NCBI GenBank assembly: GCA_049611805.1 | Contig: JBMZAX010000004.1 | Coordinates: forward strand, 1-64,000 | DNA length: 64,000 nt | Reading direction: 5' to 3' | Origin: UBA7378 sp049611805 | GTDB lineage: Bacteria > Pseudomonadota > Alphaproteobacteria > RS24 | Shown here: positions 50,136 to 59,393 of the stretch, piece by piece | How positions within the stretch are numbered: the first letter of the stretch is position 1 | How the letters are laid out: the number at the start of each line of letters is the position of its first letter | Translations under genes and position numbers: made by a program | The notes under the pieces: model-generated | Told to the model about the DNA's origin: nothing | Seen by the model: the letters and a program-made list of their open reading frames with translations, nothing else | Database searches by the model: none

Positions 50136-50471
50136 TCAATCGGGCACGCTATCAAGGCTTGCGCCCAACATCAGGGCGCGGCGGGTTTTGCGGTCTTTTT
50201 TCAGCGCATATTCGCGCGCCATGGCTTCGCCGCGTGTTTTGAAGACCTCGCTATGCACAAGCCGCCATTGCCGCCCGCGTGTCGATTTCGCACCTGCGCC
50301 CGCATTGTGGGCGGCAAGGCGTTTTTCCAAATCGGTTGTCCAGCCGACATAGCTGCGCGCGGCACCTTTGTCGCATGTCGCAATAAGATAGACATAATTG
50401 GGCTTGGGTGTATGCGCGTTTTTTCCGGAAGCTTGGGGTGGATGCGCAGCGCTGGATGATGTGTCCGACAT
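50136..50471 (-). CDS. GIY-YIG nuclease-domain protein
   Basis: About 111 residues from the in-frame ATG at ~50471; a longer frame to 50618 would run into the speA 5' end. The single domain starts NYVYLIATCDKGAARSYVGW (a variant GIY...YVG pair) and continues with TTDLEKRLAAHNAGAGAKST, RGRQWRLVHSEVF and REYALKKDRKTRRALM, as in the UvrC/YhbQ-like group. The in vivo role of such stand-alone proteins is not established. Divergent from speA. Confidence 0.85.
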   Translation of the reverse strand: MSDTSSSAAHPPQASGKNAHTPKPNYVYLIATCDKGAARSYVGWTTDLEKRLAAHNAGAGAKSTRGRQWRLVHSEVFKTRGEAMAREYALKKDRKTRRALMLGASLDSVPD

Positions 50472-50539
50472 GGCGTCAATATATGACTTTACAGGGTTTT
50501 TGAAAGTGTCTAATGACGAAGCTATTACCGGAGTGTTCC

Positions 50540-52468
50540 ATGTCTGAAGCACAAAATACCGTGGCGTTGCCGCCCCATCCCGAAATTGAGCATGCGGATG
50601 CATTATATGGTGTTTCACGCTGGGGCGGCGGGTTTATCCGCATTCTGGAAAACGGGCATATCGGTCTGGTGCATCCCGACCGCCCCGATGCGGTGCCGAC
50701 CGACCTCATGCATATTATCGACAGCCTGAACGAGCGCGGCATTACTGCGCCGGTGCTGCTGCGCGTGGCCGATTTTATCTCTTACCGCATCGACCAGATC
50801 AACGCTTTGTTCATGGCCGCGATTGAAGAACAGGGTTATAAAAACCGCTATCAGGGCGTTTTTCCCGTCAAGGTCAACCAGCAGGCGCAGGTGATCGACC
50901 GCATTGTGGCCTATGGCAGGTCGCATGATTTCGGCCTTGAGGTCGGTTCCAAGGCCGAGCTTCTGATTGCATTGGCGCAGGATTTGGGGCCGCGCGCGGC
51001 ACTCATCTGCAATGGCGTCAAGGATGCCGAATTTGTGCGTCTGGCGCTGATGTCGCAACGCCTCGGCTTCAACGTGTTTCTGGTGCTGGAAAGCCCGCGC
51101 GAGGTTGAGCTTGTTTTGCGCGAGGCCGATGCGCTGGGCGTGCGCCCGCAACTGGGCATTCGCATCAAGCTGACCCATGAGGTGAGCGGCAATTGGGCGG
51201 CCTCCAGCGGCGACCGGTCGACCTTCGGCATGAGCATTGCCCAAGTTATGGATGTGGTCGATGCCTTGCGCGCGCGCAATTATCTCGATTGCCTGAAATT
51301 GCAGCACAGCCATCTGGGCAGTCAGGTGCCGAATATTATTGAAATCCGCATGGCGGCGCAGGAAGCGTGCCGGTTTTTCGTTGAAATATCGCGCGAGGGG
51401 GCACCGCTTGAGTTTCTCGATCTGGGCGGTGGTCTGGGGGTTGATTATACCGGTGAACACCGCGCGGCGGAAAATTCCACAAATTACACGCTTTCCGAAT
51501 ATTGTCTGAACATTGTCGAAACCGTGCGTTACGCGATGGACGAGGCCGAAATGGCGCATCCAGTGATTATCACCGAAAGCGGGCGCTCATGCGTGGCGCA
51601 ATCATCCATGTTGCTTTTCAATGTGCTGGAGGCGACGCGCTTTGACAGTCCGGAGCCGGTTTGGGCGCATCCTGACGACCACATGATTCTCAAAAACATG
51701 CTCAAAATTGAGAGCTATCTGAGCGCCGAACGTGTGCATGAATGCTGGAATGATCTGGTTTTCTACCGCAATGAAATGCGTGCGCTTCTAAAAAGCGGGC
51801 AGGTGAGCCTGCGCGAGACGGCCAAGGCCGAGCGCGCGCATCTGTATCTTATGAACCGCATCAAATCGCTGCTGGCAGGTGTCGAAGGCGATAATGACGA
51901 GATGGAGCTGGCCGTTCAGCAGGCCGCCGATATTTATCACGGCAATTTCTCCCTGTTTCAGAGCCTGCCGGATGTCTGGGCCATTGACCAGTTGCACCCG
52001 ATTGCGCCGCTGCACCGATTGCGCGAAAAGCCTTCACGCCGCGCGGTTCTCAGCGATATTACCTGCGACAGTGACGGCAAAATTGACCGCTTCGTGCTGG
52101 GTGACGGCGTGTCGAAAACCCTGCCCGTGCATGAGCTTGAGGCGACGCGCGATTATTATCTCGGTGTGTTTTTTGTCGGTGCCTATCAGGAGACGCTGGG
52201 CGATCTGCATAATTTGTTCGGCGACACCAATGTGGTGACGGTCGAATTGCAGAATGATGGCCGGTTTGAGCTGATGCACGAGCAGGAAGGCGATACGGTC
52301 GCCGAAGTTCTGACTTATGTGGAATATGAACCGCGCCGGCTGGTCGACGGGTTCAAGGCGATTGTCGAGCGCGCCGTGCATGAAGGGGCCATCGCCCCGC
52401 GCGACCGGCGCGAGATGATTGAGGCGTTCAAAGACAGCATTAATGGCTATACCTATTTCGAGCATTGA
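50540..52468 (+). CDS. speA: Biosynthetic arginine decarboxylase SpeA
   Basis: 642 residues from ATG 50540 (GGAG 7 bp upstream), the normal SpeA length. The N-terminus has WGGGFIRILENGHIGLVHPD, the PLP lysine is in GVFPVKVNQQAQVIDRIV, and the substrate region includes LDLGGGLGVDYTGEHRAAEN and VITESGRSCVAQSSMLLFNV. It converts arginine to agmatine in the cytoplasm. It is the first gene of a four-gene polyamine operon. Confidence 0.95.
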   Translation: MSEAQNTVALPPHPEIEHADALYGVSRWGGGFIRILENGHIGLVHPDRPDAVPTDLMHIIDSLNERGITAPVLLRVADFISYRIDQINALFMAAIEEQGYKNRYQGVFPVKVNQQAQVIDRIVAYGRSHDFGLEVGSKAELLIALAQDLGPRAALICNGVKDAEFVRLALMSQRLGFNVFLVLESPREVELVLREADALGVRPQLGIRIKLTHEVSGNWAASSGDRSTFGMSIAQVMDVVDALRARNYLDCLKLQHSHLGSQVPNIIEIRMAAQEACRFFVEISREGAPLEFLDLGGGLGVDYTGEHRAAENSTNYTLSEYCLNIVETVRYAMDEAEMAHPVIITESGRSCVAQSSMLLFNVLEATRFDSPEPVWAHPDDHMILKNMLKIESYLSAERVHECWNDLVFYRNEMRALLKSGQVSLRETAKAERAHLYLMNRIKSLLAGVEGDNDEMELAVQQAADIYHGNFSLFQSLPDVWAIDQLHPIAPLHRLREKPSRRAVLSDITCDSDGKIDRFVLGDGVSKTLPVHELEATRDYYLGVFFVGAYQETLGDLHNLFGDTNVVTVELQNDGRFELMHEQEGDTVAEVLTYVEYEPRRLVDGFKAIVERAVHEGAIAPRDRREMIEAFKDSINGYTYFEH

Positions 52469-52486
52469 GGCCAAAGGGGGCCGGGC

Positions 52487-53692
52487 ATGACGAAAACTCT
52501 GGTTATCGGGGCGGGCGGCGTCGGGTCGGTGGCCGTTCACAAAATGGCGATGTGCCCGGATGTGTTCGGCGATGTTTTGCTGGCAAGCCGACGTATCGCC
52601 AAATGCGATGACATAGCCCGCAGCGTGACCAAGCGCTTCGGCGCGAAAATCGAAACGGCCGCGCTTGATGCCGATGATACAAAAGCCACGGTTGATCTGA
52701 TTGCGCGGTTCAAGCCGGACCTCGTCGTCAATCTGGCGCTGCCCTATCAAGACCTTGCGATAATGGATGCCTGCCTTGCGACGGGTGTCGATTATCTGGA
52801 TACGGCAAATTATGAGCCGCGCGACGAGGCTAGGTTCGAATATCACTGGCAATGGGCTTATCACGACCGCTTTGTCGAGCGCGGCATCATGGCGCTTCTG
52901 GGCAGCGGGTTTGACCCCGGTGTCACCAATGTTTTCACCGCCTATATCGCCAAACATTATGTCGAAGAGATGCGCACGCTGGATATTCTCGATTGCAATG
53001 GCGGTGACCACGGCCAGCATTTTGCGACCAATTTCAATCCGGAGATTAATATTCGCGAAGTCACCGCACCGGCGCGGCATTGGGAAGCCGGGGCTTGGGT
53101 TGAAACACCGGCCCTGTCGCACCGCCGGACATTCGATTTTCCGTCTGTCGGCGCGCGCAATATGTATCTGATGTATCACGAGGAACTGGAATCGCTGACC
53201 AAGCATTTTCCGGCGCTCGAACGGGCCCGCTTCTGGATGACTTTCGGTGACGCTTATCTGACGCATTTGGAGGTGTTGCAAAATGTCGGCATGACCTCGA
53301 TTGAACCGGTTGTGTATGAGGGGCGCGAGATTATCCCCTTGCAGTTTTTGAAGGCTGTCTTGCCCGACCCCGGCGATCTGGGCAAAACAACCACCGGAAA
53401 AACCTGCATCGGCAATATCGTGTCGGGCCACCATGCCGGCCGGCCGCGCACGGTCTATCTCTATAATATATGCGACCATGAGGCGTGCTTTGCCGAGGTC
53501 GGCAGTCAGGCTGTCAGCTACACGACCGGCGTGCCCGCCATGGTCGGGGCGACACTGATGCTCAATGGCACATGGCACAAACCCGGTGTTTTCAATCTGG
53601 AACAGTTTGACCCCGACCCGTTCATGGAACTGTTGAACAAACACGGCCTGCCCTGGCAGGTGACGGAACTGCCGGAGCCACTGGATTTTTGA
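52487..53692 (+). CDS. Carboxynorspermidine/carboxyspermidine dehydrogenase
   Basis: 401 residues of the saccharopine-dehydrogenase family. The Rossmann loop VIGAGGVGSVAVHKMAM is at the N-terminus. NLALPYQDLAIMDACLATGV and DYLDTANYEPRDEARFEYHW follow, and LLGSGFDPGVTNVFTAYIAK completes the family pattern. It condenses aspartate semialdehyde with putrescine, reducing the imine to carboxyspermidine with NADPH. Next to its decarboxylase partner, so the assignment is strong. Confidence 0.93.
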   Translation: MTKTLVIGAGGVGSVAVHKMAMCPDVFGDVLLASRRIAKCDDIARSVTKRFGAKIETAALDADDTKATVDLIARFKPDLVVNLALPYQDLAIMDACLATGVDYLDTANYEPRDEARFEYHWQWAYHDRFVERGIMALLGSGFDPGVTNVFTAYIAKHYVEEMRTLDILDCNGGDHGQHFATNFNPEINIREVTAPARHWEAGAWVETPALSHRRTFDFPSVGARNMYLMYHEELESLTKHFPALERARFWMTFGDAYLTHLEVLQNVGMTSIEPVVYEGREIIPLQFLKAVLPDPGDLGKTTTGKTCIGNIVSGHHAGRPRTVYLYNICDHEACFAEVGSQAVSYTTGVPAMVGATLMLNGTWHKPGVFNLEQFDPDPFMELLNKHGLPWQVTELPEPLDF

Positions 53693-54855
53693 TGATGATG
53701 CCAACCCAGTCTGCCGGCGCGGGCCGGTTTGCCGATTTTGACCTGTCACGGGTGCCGAGCCCGTGTTTCGTCATTGACGAGGTGAGGCTGGCGGAAAATC
53801 TCGGCATTTTGAAATCGCTGGGTGCGGCGGCCAATGCCAATATTCTGCTGGCATTGAAGGCGTTTTCAATGTGGGAACTGGCACCGCTCATCAGCGCGCA
53901 TCTCGACGGGTGCTGCGCGTCGGGCTTGTGGGAAGCAAAACTCGCGCATGACCGCTTTGGCGGCCATGTCAGCACCTATGCGCCGGCTTTCAAGCCAGAC
54001 GAGATTGACGAGATCGCGCGTCTGTCTTCCCATGTCATCGTCAACACCCCGCAACAGGCGGCCCGCTTCGGCAAGCAAATTGCCGCCGGAAATGCCGCGC
54101 CGGGCTTGCGCGTCAATCCGATGCATTCGGAAGGGCAGGTGGCAAAATATGACCCGTGTGCGCCCGGCTCGCGTTTGGGCACACCGGTGCATCAGCTTGA
54201 GAACAAATTGCCGGAAACGGTTCAGGGGCTGCATATCCATACATTGTGCGAACAGGATTTTGCGCCGCTGGCGCGCACGGTGGAGGCGCTGCACCCGTTT
54301 CTGGAGGCGGTGGCGCCGCAATTGCGCTGGCTCAATCTGGGCGGCGGGCATCTCGTGACGCGCCCTGATTATGAGCGCGACGCGCTGGTCGGGCTTATCA
54401 GGGAATTGGCACAAAAATATGATGTGCAGGTTTTCCTCGAACCGGGCACTGCGGTTGCTTTCGATGCGGGCATTCTGGTCGGCGAAGTGCTGGATGTCAT
54501 GGATAATGACGGGCCTCTGGCGGTGCTGGATGTCTCAGCGACCTGCCACATGCCGGATGTTTTGGAAGCGCCCTATCGTCCGGCCTTGCGCGATGAGTGC
54601 GCGGGCGGCCAAGCGGTGCGCCTTGGCGGGCCAAGCTGTCTTGCCGGTGATATTATCGGTACTTATGGTTTTGACGCGCTGCCGCAGGCGGGCGACCGGT
54701 TGGCGTTTCTCGATCAGGCGCATTATTCCATGGTTAAAACGACGACGTTTAACGGTGTGCCCCTGCCGGCACTTGCCATTTGGAACAGCGACACGGATGC
54801 TTTGCGCATGGTGCGCGAATTTGATTATGCCGATTTTGAAGGGCGCTTGTCATGA
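53692..54855 (+). CDS. nspC: Carboxynorspermidine/carboxyspermidine decarboxylase NspC
   Basis: 387 residues. Fold III PLP enzyme: PSPCFVIDEVRLAENLGIL, the PLP lysine in ILLALKAFSMWE, GLRVNPMHSEGQVAKYDPCA, and GGPSCLAGDIIGTYGFD with the catalytic Cys. It decarboxylates carboxyspermidine to spermidine. Three consecutive ATGs (53692, 53695, 53698) directly follow the upstream TGA, so the exact start is uncertain; the first overlaps that stop by one base. Confidence 0.94.
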   Translation: MMMPTQSAGAGRFADFDLSRVPSPCFVIDEVRLAENLGILKSLGAAANANILLALKAFSMWELAPLISAHLDGCCASGLWEAKLAHDRFGGHVSTYAPAFKPDEIDEIARLSSHVIVNTPQQAARFGKQIAAGNAAPGLRVNPMHSEGQVAKYDPCAPGSRLGTPVHQLENKLPETVQGLHIHTLCEQDFAPLARTVEALHPFLEAVAPQLRWLNLGGGHLVTRPDYERDALVGLIRELAQKYDVQVFLEPGTAVAFDAGILVGEVLDVMDNDGPLAVLDVSATCHMPDVLEAPYRPALRDECAGGQAVRLGGPSCLAGDIIGTYGFDALPQAGDRLAFLDQAHYSMVKTTTFNGVPLPALAIWNSDTDALRMVREFDYADFEGRLS

Positions 54856-55721
54856 GCCGGAACTTCGATAACCAGTTTCTGGGCGAAGAGCTCGCCGCGT
54901 CGGAAAACGCGCGCGAGACGGCGCGCTTTGAGGTGGTGCCTTGCGGTCTGGAGGCAACGGTTTCCTATGGCACGGGCACGGCGCAGGGCCCTGCGGCCAT
55001 TATCGCCGCCAGCCATCAGCTTGAAAGGCTGGTTTATGATGCCGAGCCGTGCCGCGAGGGCATTTTCACCCATCCGCCGGTCGATTGCGATCAAGCAATA
55101 GAAGATGTCATGCAGGGTTTGCGCGGTCTGACAGCCGATATTGCCGGCCGCGGCCATGTGCCGGTCACGCTTGGCGGGGAACACAGCATAAGCTATGGCG
55201 CGGTGATGGGGGTTGTCGATGCGGTGGGCCCGGTCGGGCTTATTCATGTCGACGCGCATGCGGATTTTCGTGACGCCTATCAGGGGCATAAATTTTCCCA
55301 TGCCAGTGTCATGCATTTGCTGGCGGGTGAAGGCTTGCCCATGGTGTCGCTTGGCGTGCGCGCGCTGTCGGTCGAAGAAGATGCGGCGCGCAAAGCCCAT
55401 GGCGTCATCACCCATGACGCCCGCCAGCTTGTGTGCGAGGATACGCACAGTGTCACCCTGCCGGATGATTTTCCGGAAAATGTCTATATCACCTTCGACC
55501 TCGACGGGCTCGACCCGTCCGTTCTGCCCTCGACTGGCACGCCGGTGCCCGGCGGTCTGGGTTTTTATCAGGCGCTCGATCTGGTTGAAAGCGCCGCGCG
55601 CGGGCGCAATGTCAAAGGCATTGATGTGGTGGAACTGGCCCCCGTTGCAGGCCAGCCGGTCAGCGATTTCACCGCCGCGCTGATAAGCTATCATCTGATG
55701 CGCATCGCGCTTGGTTCTTGA
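54852..55721 (+). CDS. speB: Agmatinase SpeB
   Basis: 289 residues of the ureohydrolase family. Manganese ligands lie in LGGEHSISYGAV, LIHVDAHADFRDAY and YITFDLDGLDPSVLPSTGTP. It hydrolyses agmatine from SpeA to putrescine and urea, which feeds the carboxyspermidine branch. Four-base overlap with nspC (ATGA at 54852-54855) shows translational coupling. With the three genes before it, this gives a full arginine-to-spermidine route. There is no SpeD or SpeE in the window. Confidence 0.95.
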   Translation: MSRNFDNQFLGEELAASENARETARFEVVPCGLEATVSYGTGTAQGPAAIIAASHQLERLVYDAEPCREGIFTHPPVDCDQAIEDVMQGLRGLTADIAGRGHVPVTLGGEHSISYGAVMGVVDAVGPVGLIHVDAHADFRDAYQGHKFSHASVMHLLAGEGLPMVSLGVRALSVEEDAARKAHGVITHDARQLVCEDTHSVTLPDDFPENVYITFDLDGLDPSVLPSTGTPVPGGLGFYQALDLVESAARGRNVKGIDVVELAPVAGQPVSDFTAALISYHLMRIALGS

Positions 55722-55752
55722 GGGTTGGCGCATAGGCCGGTTTATTCTCAAT

Positions 55753-55784
55753 AAAAAACCCCCGACAGCCGAAACTGCCGGGGG
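55753..55784 (-). terminator. Rho-independent terminator after the SnoaL-like gene
   Basis: A 10-bp GC-rich stem (CCCCCGACAG / CTGCCGGGGG, one mismatch) with a CCGAAA loop. On the minus strand it is followed by six T, so it ends transcription arriving from 55892. It may also slow read-through from speB. Confidence 0.75.
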
Positions 55785-55891
55785 CGATATGTAGGGAGAG
55801 ACATATCCAACAGTTTCAATATAGGCGTGTGAGGGTTAATGATCGGTAAACGAAAACGGTAAAAAATTTTCGGCTGCCGAATAAAGAAAAA

Positions 55892-56287
55892 TCAGGCGGA
55901 TTTTTGCAGTTCGAGCATCTCGCCCATTTTTTCCCATAATTTATTGACCGCTTTGACCGGCCGCACCATGACTTTGAAATCGGTAATTTTGCCGTTTTCG
56001 TCCCAGGTGATGATGTCCACCCCATTGATCTCAATGCCTTCAACCACACTTGTAAATTCAAGCATGGCGTGGTCTTGGCTGATAATCTCGCGCGTATAGG
56101 TAAATTGCGTATCGTCGAAAACGGTTGCGGCGGCGGCGAGATACATCATCACTTTGGCCTTGCCCATTTGCGGTGTGTGGACAACGGGGGAATGAAAAAC
56201 CGCGTCGTCATGGAGCAGTTCCGGCAGCGTCGACACATCGCCGGACGCCATGACCTTATGCCAGCTTTCAATTGCTTGTGGCCGCAT
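55892..56287 (-). CDS. SnoaL-like (NTF2-fold) protein
   Basis: 131 residues from ATG 56287 (GGGGAG 5-6 bp upstream; the longer frame only adds a basic leader). The NTF2-fold pattern is seen as IESWHKVMASGDVSTLPELL, DDAVFHSPVVHTPQMGKAKV, LEFTSVVEGIEINGVDIITW and NGKITDFKVMVRPVKAVNKL. Such proteins are small isomerases, hydrolases or scaffold domains; the active site cannot be assigned. It lies between two terminators, so it is a monocistronic unit. Confidence 0.82.
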   Translation of the reverse strand: MRPQAIESWHKVMASGDVSTLPELLHDDAVFHSPVVHTPQMGKAKVMMYLAAAATVFDDTQFTYTREIISQDHAMLEFTSVVEGIEINGVDIITWDENGKITDFKVMVRPVKAVNKLWEKMGEMLELQKSA

Positions 56288-56326
56288 GTTTTTCTCCCCT
56301 TTTTCGCGTGGTTTCAAACGTTACGC

Positions 56327-56357
56327 AAAAAAACAGGCCCGCACAAGGCGGGCCTGT
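56327..56357 (-). terminator. Rho-independent terminator after proteorhodopsin
   Basis: Perfect 10-bp stem ACAGGCCCGC / GCGGGCCTGT with a 5-nt loop. On the minus strand it is followed by seven T. It begins 24 bp after the proteorhodopsin stop. The stem is strong in both directions, but the T-run exists only on this strand. Confidence 0.88.
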
Positions 56358-56380
56358 CGTGACATTTGCTATGCCGGTGT

Positions 56381-57139
56381 TTACGCTTCTTCGGAAGTCG
56401 CAGCAACCCAAATCATCAGACCAAAAGCAATTTTGTTGATGAAGTCAGCAATATTGTAAATGCCGTTCAGCGATGCGGCATCTACCGATCCCGTCATGTA
56501 ACCGAGGATATAACCCAGCGGATAGATAGCCCAGCCGACGAGAACGATCAGCCGCATGGTGCTGAACGCTGTCTGCACGCCTGCGGGCGCACTTTTCGCG
56601 CTCTGACCGGCTTCGCCAGAGAAGATGTAGTACAGGATATATACCCAGCCAACCATCCCGATGATGAAGCCCAGTGTTGCGTCGATCAGGCCGACTTCGC
56701 CGAAATAACCGCCCAGCAGCATAATCAGCGTACCGATAAGCAGGTGCCAGAAAATGCGTGCCGAAGCTGCGCCGACGGCAGCCAGGATCAGATAAAACTC
56801 GATCATCAGCAGTGGCACTGTGATCAGCCAGTCAATATAGCGATACACGGTCGGTGTTTCGCCCGTTGTTGCCCACACTTCGCGCATGTAGAAATAGTGA
56901 ACAGCGGCGACCAAAGTCACCAGCGCAGACACCAGCAGTGAGACCCCCCACTTTCCACCAATGCGACGTGCTTCCGCGTAGAAAAATACGGTTGAAGCAA
57001 CCATGGCAATTGAGATTAGCCAAAAAGAAATCCCGACATAATCGTCCGACTGCAAATTAGCAGCAGACGCCAATGTCGGCATCATAGCGAAGACAGCAGC
57101 TGCAGCAGCGGTCTTCCAGTTTTTCAAAATAGTCGTCAT
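56381..57139 (-). CDS. Proteorhodopsin, green-absorbing proton pump type
   Basis: 252 residues with a cleavable signal peptide (to about residue 27) and seven helices. Aligned to the green proteorhodopsin reference with a +6 shift: His81 (H75), Arg100 (R94), Asp103 acceptor (D97), Thr107 (T101), Leu111 (position 105, Leu gives green tuning), Glu114 donor (E108). Lys236 (K231) in DFINKIAFGLMIW carries retinal. The DTE motif predicts an outward light-driven proton pump, not a sodium (NDQ) or chloride pump. No retinal or carotenoid synthesis gene lies in the window. Monocistronic, with its own terminator. Confidence 0.96.
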   Translation of the reverse strand: MTTILKNWKTAAAAAVFAMMPTLASAANLQSDDYVGISFWLISIAMVASTVFFYAEARRIGGKWGVSLLVSALVTLVAAVHYFYMREVWATTGETPTVYRYIDWLITVPLLMIEFYLILAAVGAASARIFWHLLIGTLIMLLGGYFGEVGLIDATLGFIIGMVGWVYILYYIFSGEAGQSAKSAPAGVQTAFSTMRLIVLVGWAIYPLGYILGYMTGSVDAASLNGIYNIADFINKIAFGLMIWVAATSEEA

Positions 57140-57383
57140 GACGGTACTCCCTTATTCAGACAATAAGAGGTTAGTGCGACATTTTGGCATGGCAAGACAA
57201 AATATGCGTTTTTTGTAAAAAATTTACTTTGTTAAGCAAATTTTTCATAAAATTGGGTAATTGAGCCGCAGTTTCAGTGCATATAGAGGCAAAAATACCC
57301 GCTATGCGGCATGGCCGAGTCGCCAAAATGGCCGAAAATGCCGTAAACAGGCACGGGCACGGGCAGAGGCAGACGGGAAGCGG
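57140..57383 (-). other. Proteorhodopsin upstream region, no gene seen
   Basis: An AT-rich 244-bp gap. GGGAG precedes the proteorhodopsin ATG as its ribosome site, and a 6-bp inverted repeat (CTTATT/AATAAG) lies near 57150-57166 in the leader. AT-rich stretches between 57195 and 57260 could hold the promoter, but no pair of -35/-10 boxes stands out. Reading frames here are short and lack ribosome sites. Confidence 0.45.
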
Positions 57384-57839
57384 CTAGGGGTGTTTGTGAT
57401 GTTCGGCTTTATGTCCGGCGCCGCGTGCGATTTCGGTTGTGACCGCCGGTGCGTTTTCAAATCTGAACGTAACACGCAAAGGTGTCTTGTGCGCCTGATG
57501 CACGAAATCAAAAACCATTAAATGATGTCCACCAGATTCCAGAACAAGGTCTGTGCCCGGTGACAATGAAAATGCCTCCACGCGGCGCATCCGCATAATA
57601 TTGTCGCGCATTTCATGCGTGTGCATTTCAATGCGCGCATCGGGGCTTTCCACGCCGATCAAGCGGTCGGGGGTTGCGCTTTTGGATGTCAGGCGCCCGA
57701 AAATAATGCCGGGGCGTGCGCCAATACCGGCGCGAAACTCCAAATCGTGAACAATAATGTCGGCTCTGGCTGAAACACTCAAAACCAACACGGCCATAGC
57801 GCCGACCCAAAGCCGGCCTAGGGTGGGAGGATGGAACAT
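57384..57839 (-). CDS. PCu(A)C-type periplasmic copper chaperone
   Basis: 151 residues; signal peptide (LWVGAMAVLVLSVSARAD) and a single cupredoxin-like domain. Copper ligands of the H(M)-x10-M-x21-H-x-M type appear as MHTHEMRDNIMRMRRVEAF and, after the PGTDLVLESGGHHLMVFDF turn, His and Met. A His-rich C-terminus (GHKAEHHKHP) may bind metal too. These proteins deliver copper to cytochrome oxidase CuA. It begins 15 bp after the monooxygenase stop, so the two may be co-transcribed. Confidence 0.88.
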   Translation of the reverse strand: MFHPPTLGRLWVGAMAVLVLSVSARADIIVHDLEFRAGIGARPGIIFGRLTSKSATPDRLIGVESPDARIEMHTHEMRDNIMRMRRVEAFSLSPGTDLVLESGGHHLMVFDFVHQAHKTPLRVTFRFENAPAVTTEIARGAGHKAEHHKHP

Positions 57840-57854
57840 GGGGCGTGGGCCTTT

Positions 57855-59393
57855 TTATTCAGCCGCCTCTGTCATGTCAGACCGATTGAGCTGGGTGAAC
57901 GCATAATCATCAGGGTCGATGCTTTGCGTAGCCTCTTCATAGACATAAGTAAAGTCCGGCCAGTTATTTGTGACCTTGCCGCTTTCATTTTTGTACCAGC
58001 TGTCGCAATCGCGCTCCCAAACGGATGTTTGAAGGCGTGCTTTGAGATAATCGGCAAACTCCGCCATTCGCTCGGTTTTGAGATCCATCGCCGCTGCGCG
58101 ACTTGAGATCAGCGTTTTCACGGCATCAATGATGTAATTGACCTGACACTCGATCATGAAAATGATCGAATTATGCCCCAGATTGGTGTTGGGCCCGTAA
58201 AGCATGAAAAAATTCGGGAATTTGGGCATGGTGATGCCGAGATAAGCCTCGGCACCCTCTTGCCATGATGTGTTGAGGTCTGCGCCTTTGGCACCCAGAA
58301 TTTCCAGCGGTGCCAGAAATTCCGTCGATTCAAAGCCGGTTCCCCAAATAATCACGTCAAACTCATGCTGCCGGCCGTCATTGGTTTCAATGCCCGATGC
58401 GTTGATGCATTTGATACCGGCGGTTTCAACCGACACATTGTCCCGGTGCAGCGCCGGATAATAATCGTCGGAAATTACCACCCGTTTGCACCCTACAGGA
58501 TAATCGGGCTTCAAAATCTTACGCAAATGCGGGTCGGTCACCTGCTCGTCAAAATGGCTTTCCACCTGTTCGGTAATGGTGTTCGACATATTGAGGGCTT
58601 TGACCAGAAATTTGGTTTTCTTAACCTCGTTAAACGCGGTGAAATTGCGCTCTAGCGACCAGTAAATCAGGCCACGGGTGAATTTGCGGTAGCCCGGAAT
58701 ATATTTGAACATGGCTTTTTGAAGCGCCGAATAGGGCTCGTCATTGCGCGGCACCACATGACAGGGCGAACGCTGGAATACGGCCAAATGGCCGGCGGTT
58801 TTTGCAACCTCCGGAATAAATTGCGCCGCTGACGGCCCATTGCCGATAACCGCCACACGCTTGCCGGTGAAATTAATGTCATGCTGCCATTCCGCCGAAT
58901 GGAAGATGGGTCCCTGAAAACTGTCCTTGCCCGCAATCTCAGGCACTTTGGGCCGGTTCAACTGGCCCAGCGCGGTCACCACAATATCGGTTTCCAGAAC
59001 TGCACCGGAAGCGGTTTCCAACTGCCATTTGGCGCGCGCTTCGTCATATTTCGCCTGTTTGATTTCCGTGTTGAAACGGGTTTTTTCGTAAAGCCCGTAT
59101 TTTTTGGCGAGGCCGGACAGATAGGCGAATATTTCGCTGCGTTCGGGAAATGTGCGAGACCAGTCGGAACGCCCCTCAAAAGAATAGGAATAAAAGTGCG
59201 ATGGAACGTCGCACGCGCAACCCGGATATGTGTTGTCACGCCACGTGCCGCCAATGTCATGGGCTTTTTCAACCAGCTCATATGATTTAATGCCGGCCCG
59301 TTCCAGTTGCATTGCCATGCAAATGCCGCCAACCCCGCTTCCGATAATGGTTACATGCGGTGTTTGCGTGTTCCGATTGCTGCTACTGCTCAT
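57855..59393 (-). CDS. Flavin-containing (Baeyer-Villiger-like) monooxygenase
   Basis: 512 residues from ATG 59393, where GGGGAG is well spaced. The FAD Rossmann loop is VTIIGSGVGGICMAMQLERA, the NADPH loop is VAVIGNGPSAAQFIPEVA. Between them lies GPIFHSAEWQHD, a near match to the Baeyer-Villiger fingerprint FxGxxxHxxxWP with Gln replacing the final Pro. GTWRDNTYPGCACDVPSHFY is also typical. Likely oxidises ketones or alkane-derived compounds. Divergent from the alcohol dehydrogenase at 59552, which fits a shared oxidation pathway. Confidence 0.88.
   Translation of the reverse strand: MSSSSNRNTQTPHVTIIGSGVGGICMAMQLERAGIKSYELVEKAHDIGGTWRDNTYPGCACDVPSHFYSYSFEGRSDWSRTFPERSEIFAYLSGLAKKYGLYEKTRFNTEIKQAKYDEARAKWQLETASGAVLETDIVVTALGQLNRPKVPEIAGKDSFQGPIFHSAEWQHDINFTGKRVAVIGNGPSAAQFIPEVAKTAGHLAVFQRSPCHVVPRNDEPYSALQKAMFKYIPGYRKFTRGLIYWSLERNFTAFNEVKKTKFLVKALNMSNTITEQVESHFDEQVTDPHLRKILKPDYPVGCKRVVISDDYYPALHRDNVSVETAGIKCINASGIETNDGRQHEFDVIIWGTGFESTEFLAPLEILGAKGADLNTSWQEGAEAYLGITMPKFPNFFMLYGPNTNLGHNSIIFMIECQVNYIIDAVKTLISSRAAAMDLKTERMAEFADYLKARLQTSVWERDCDSWYKNESGKVTNNWPDFTYVYEEATQSIDPDDYAFTQLNRSDMTEAAE

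Noticed and set aside
52034..53749. 571-codon frame antisense to speA and the dehydrogenase
   Set aside because: Both sense genes are unambiguous enzymes with catalytic motifs; the antisense frame is a high-GC artefact.
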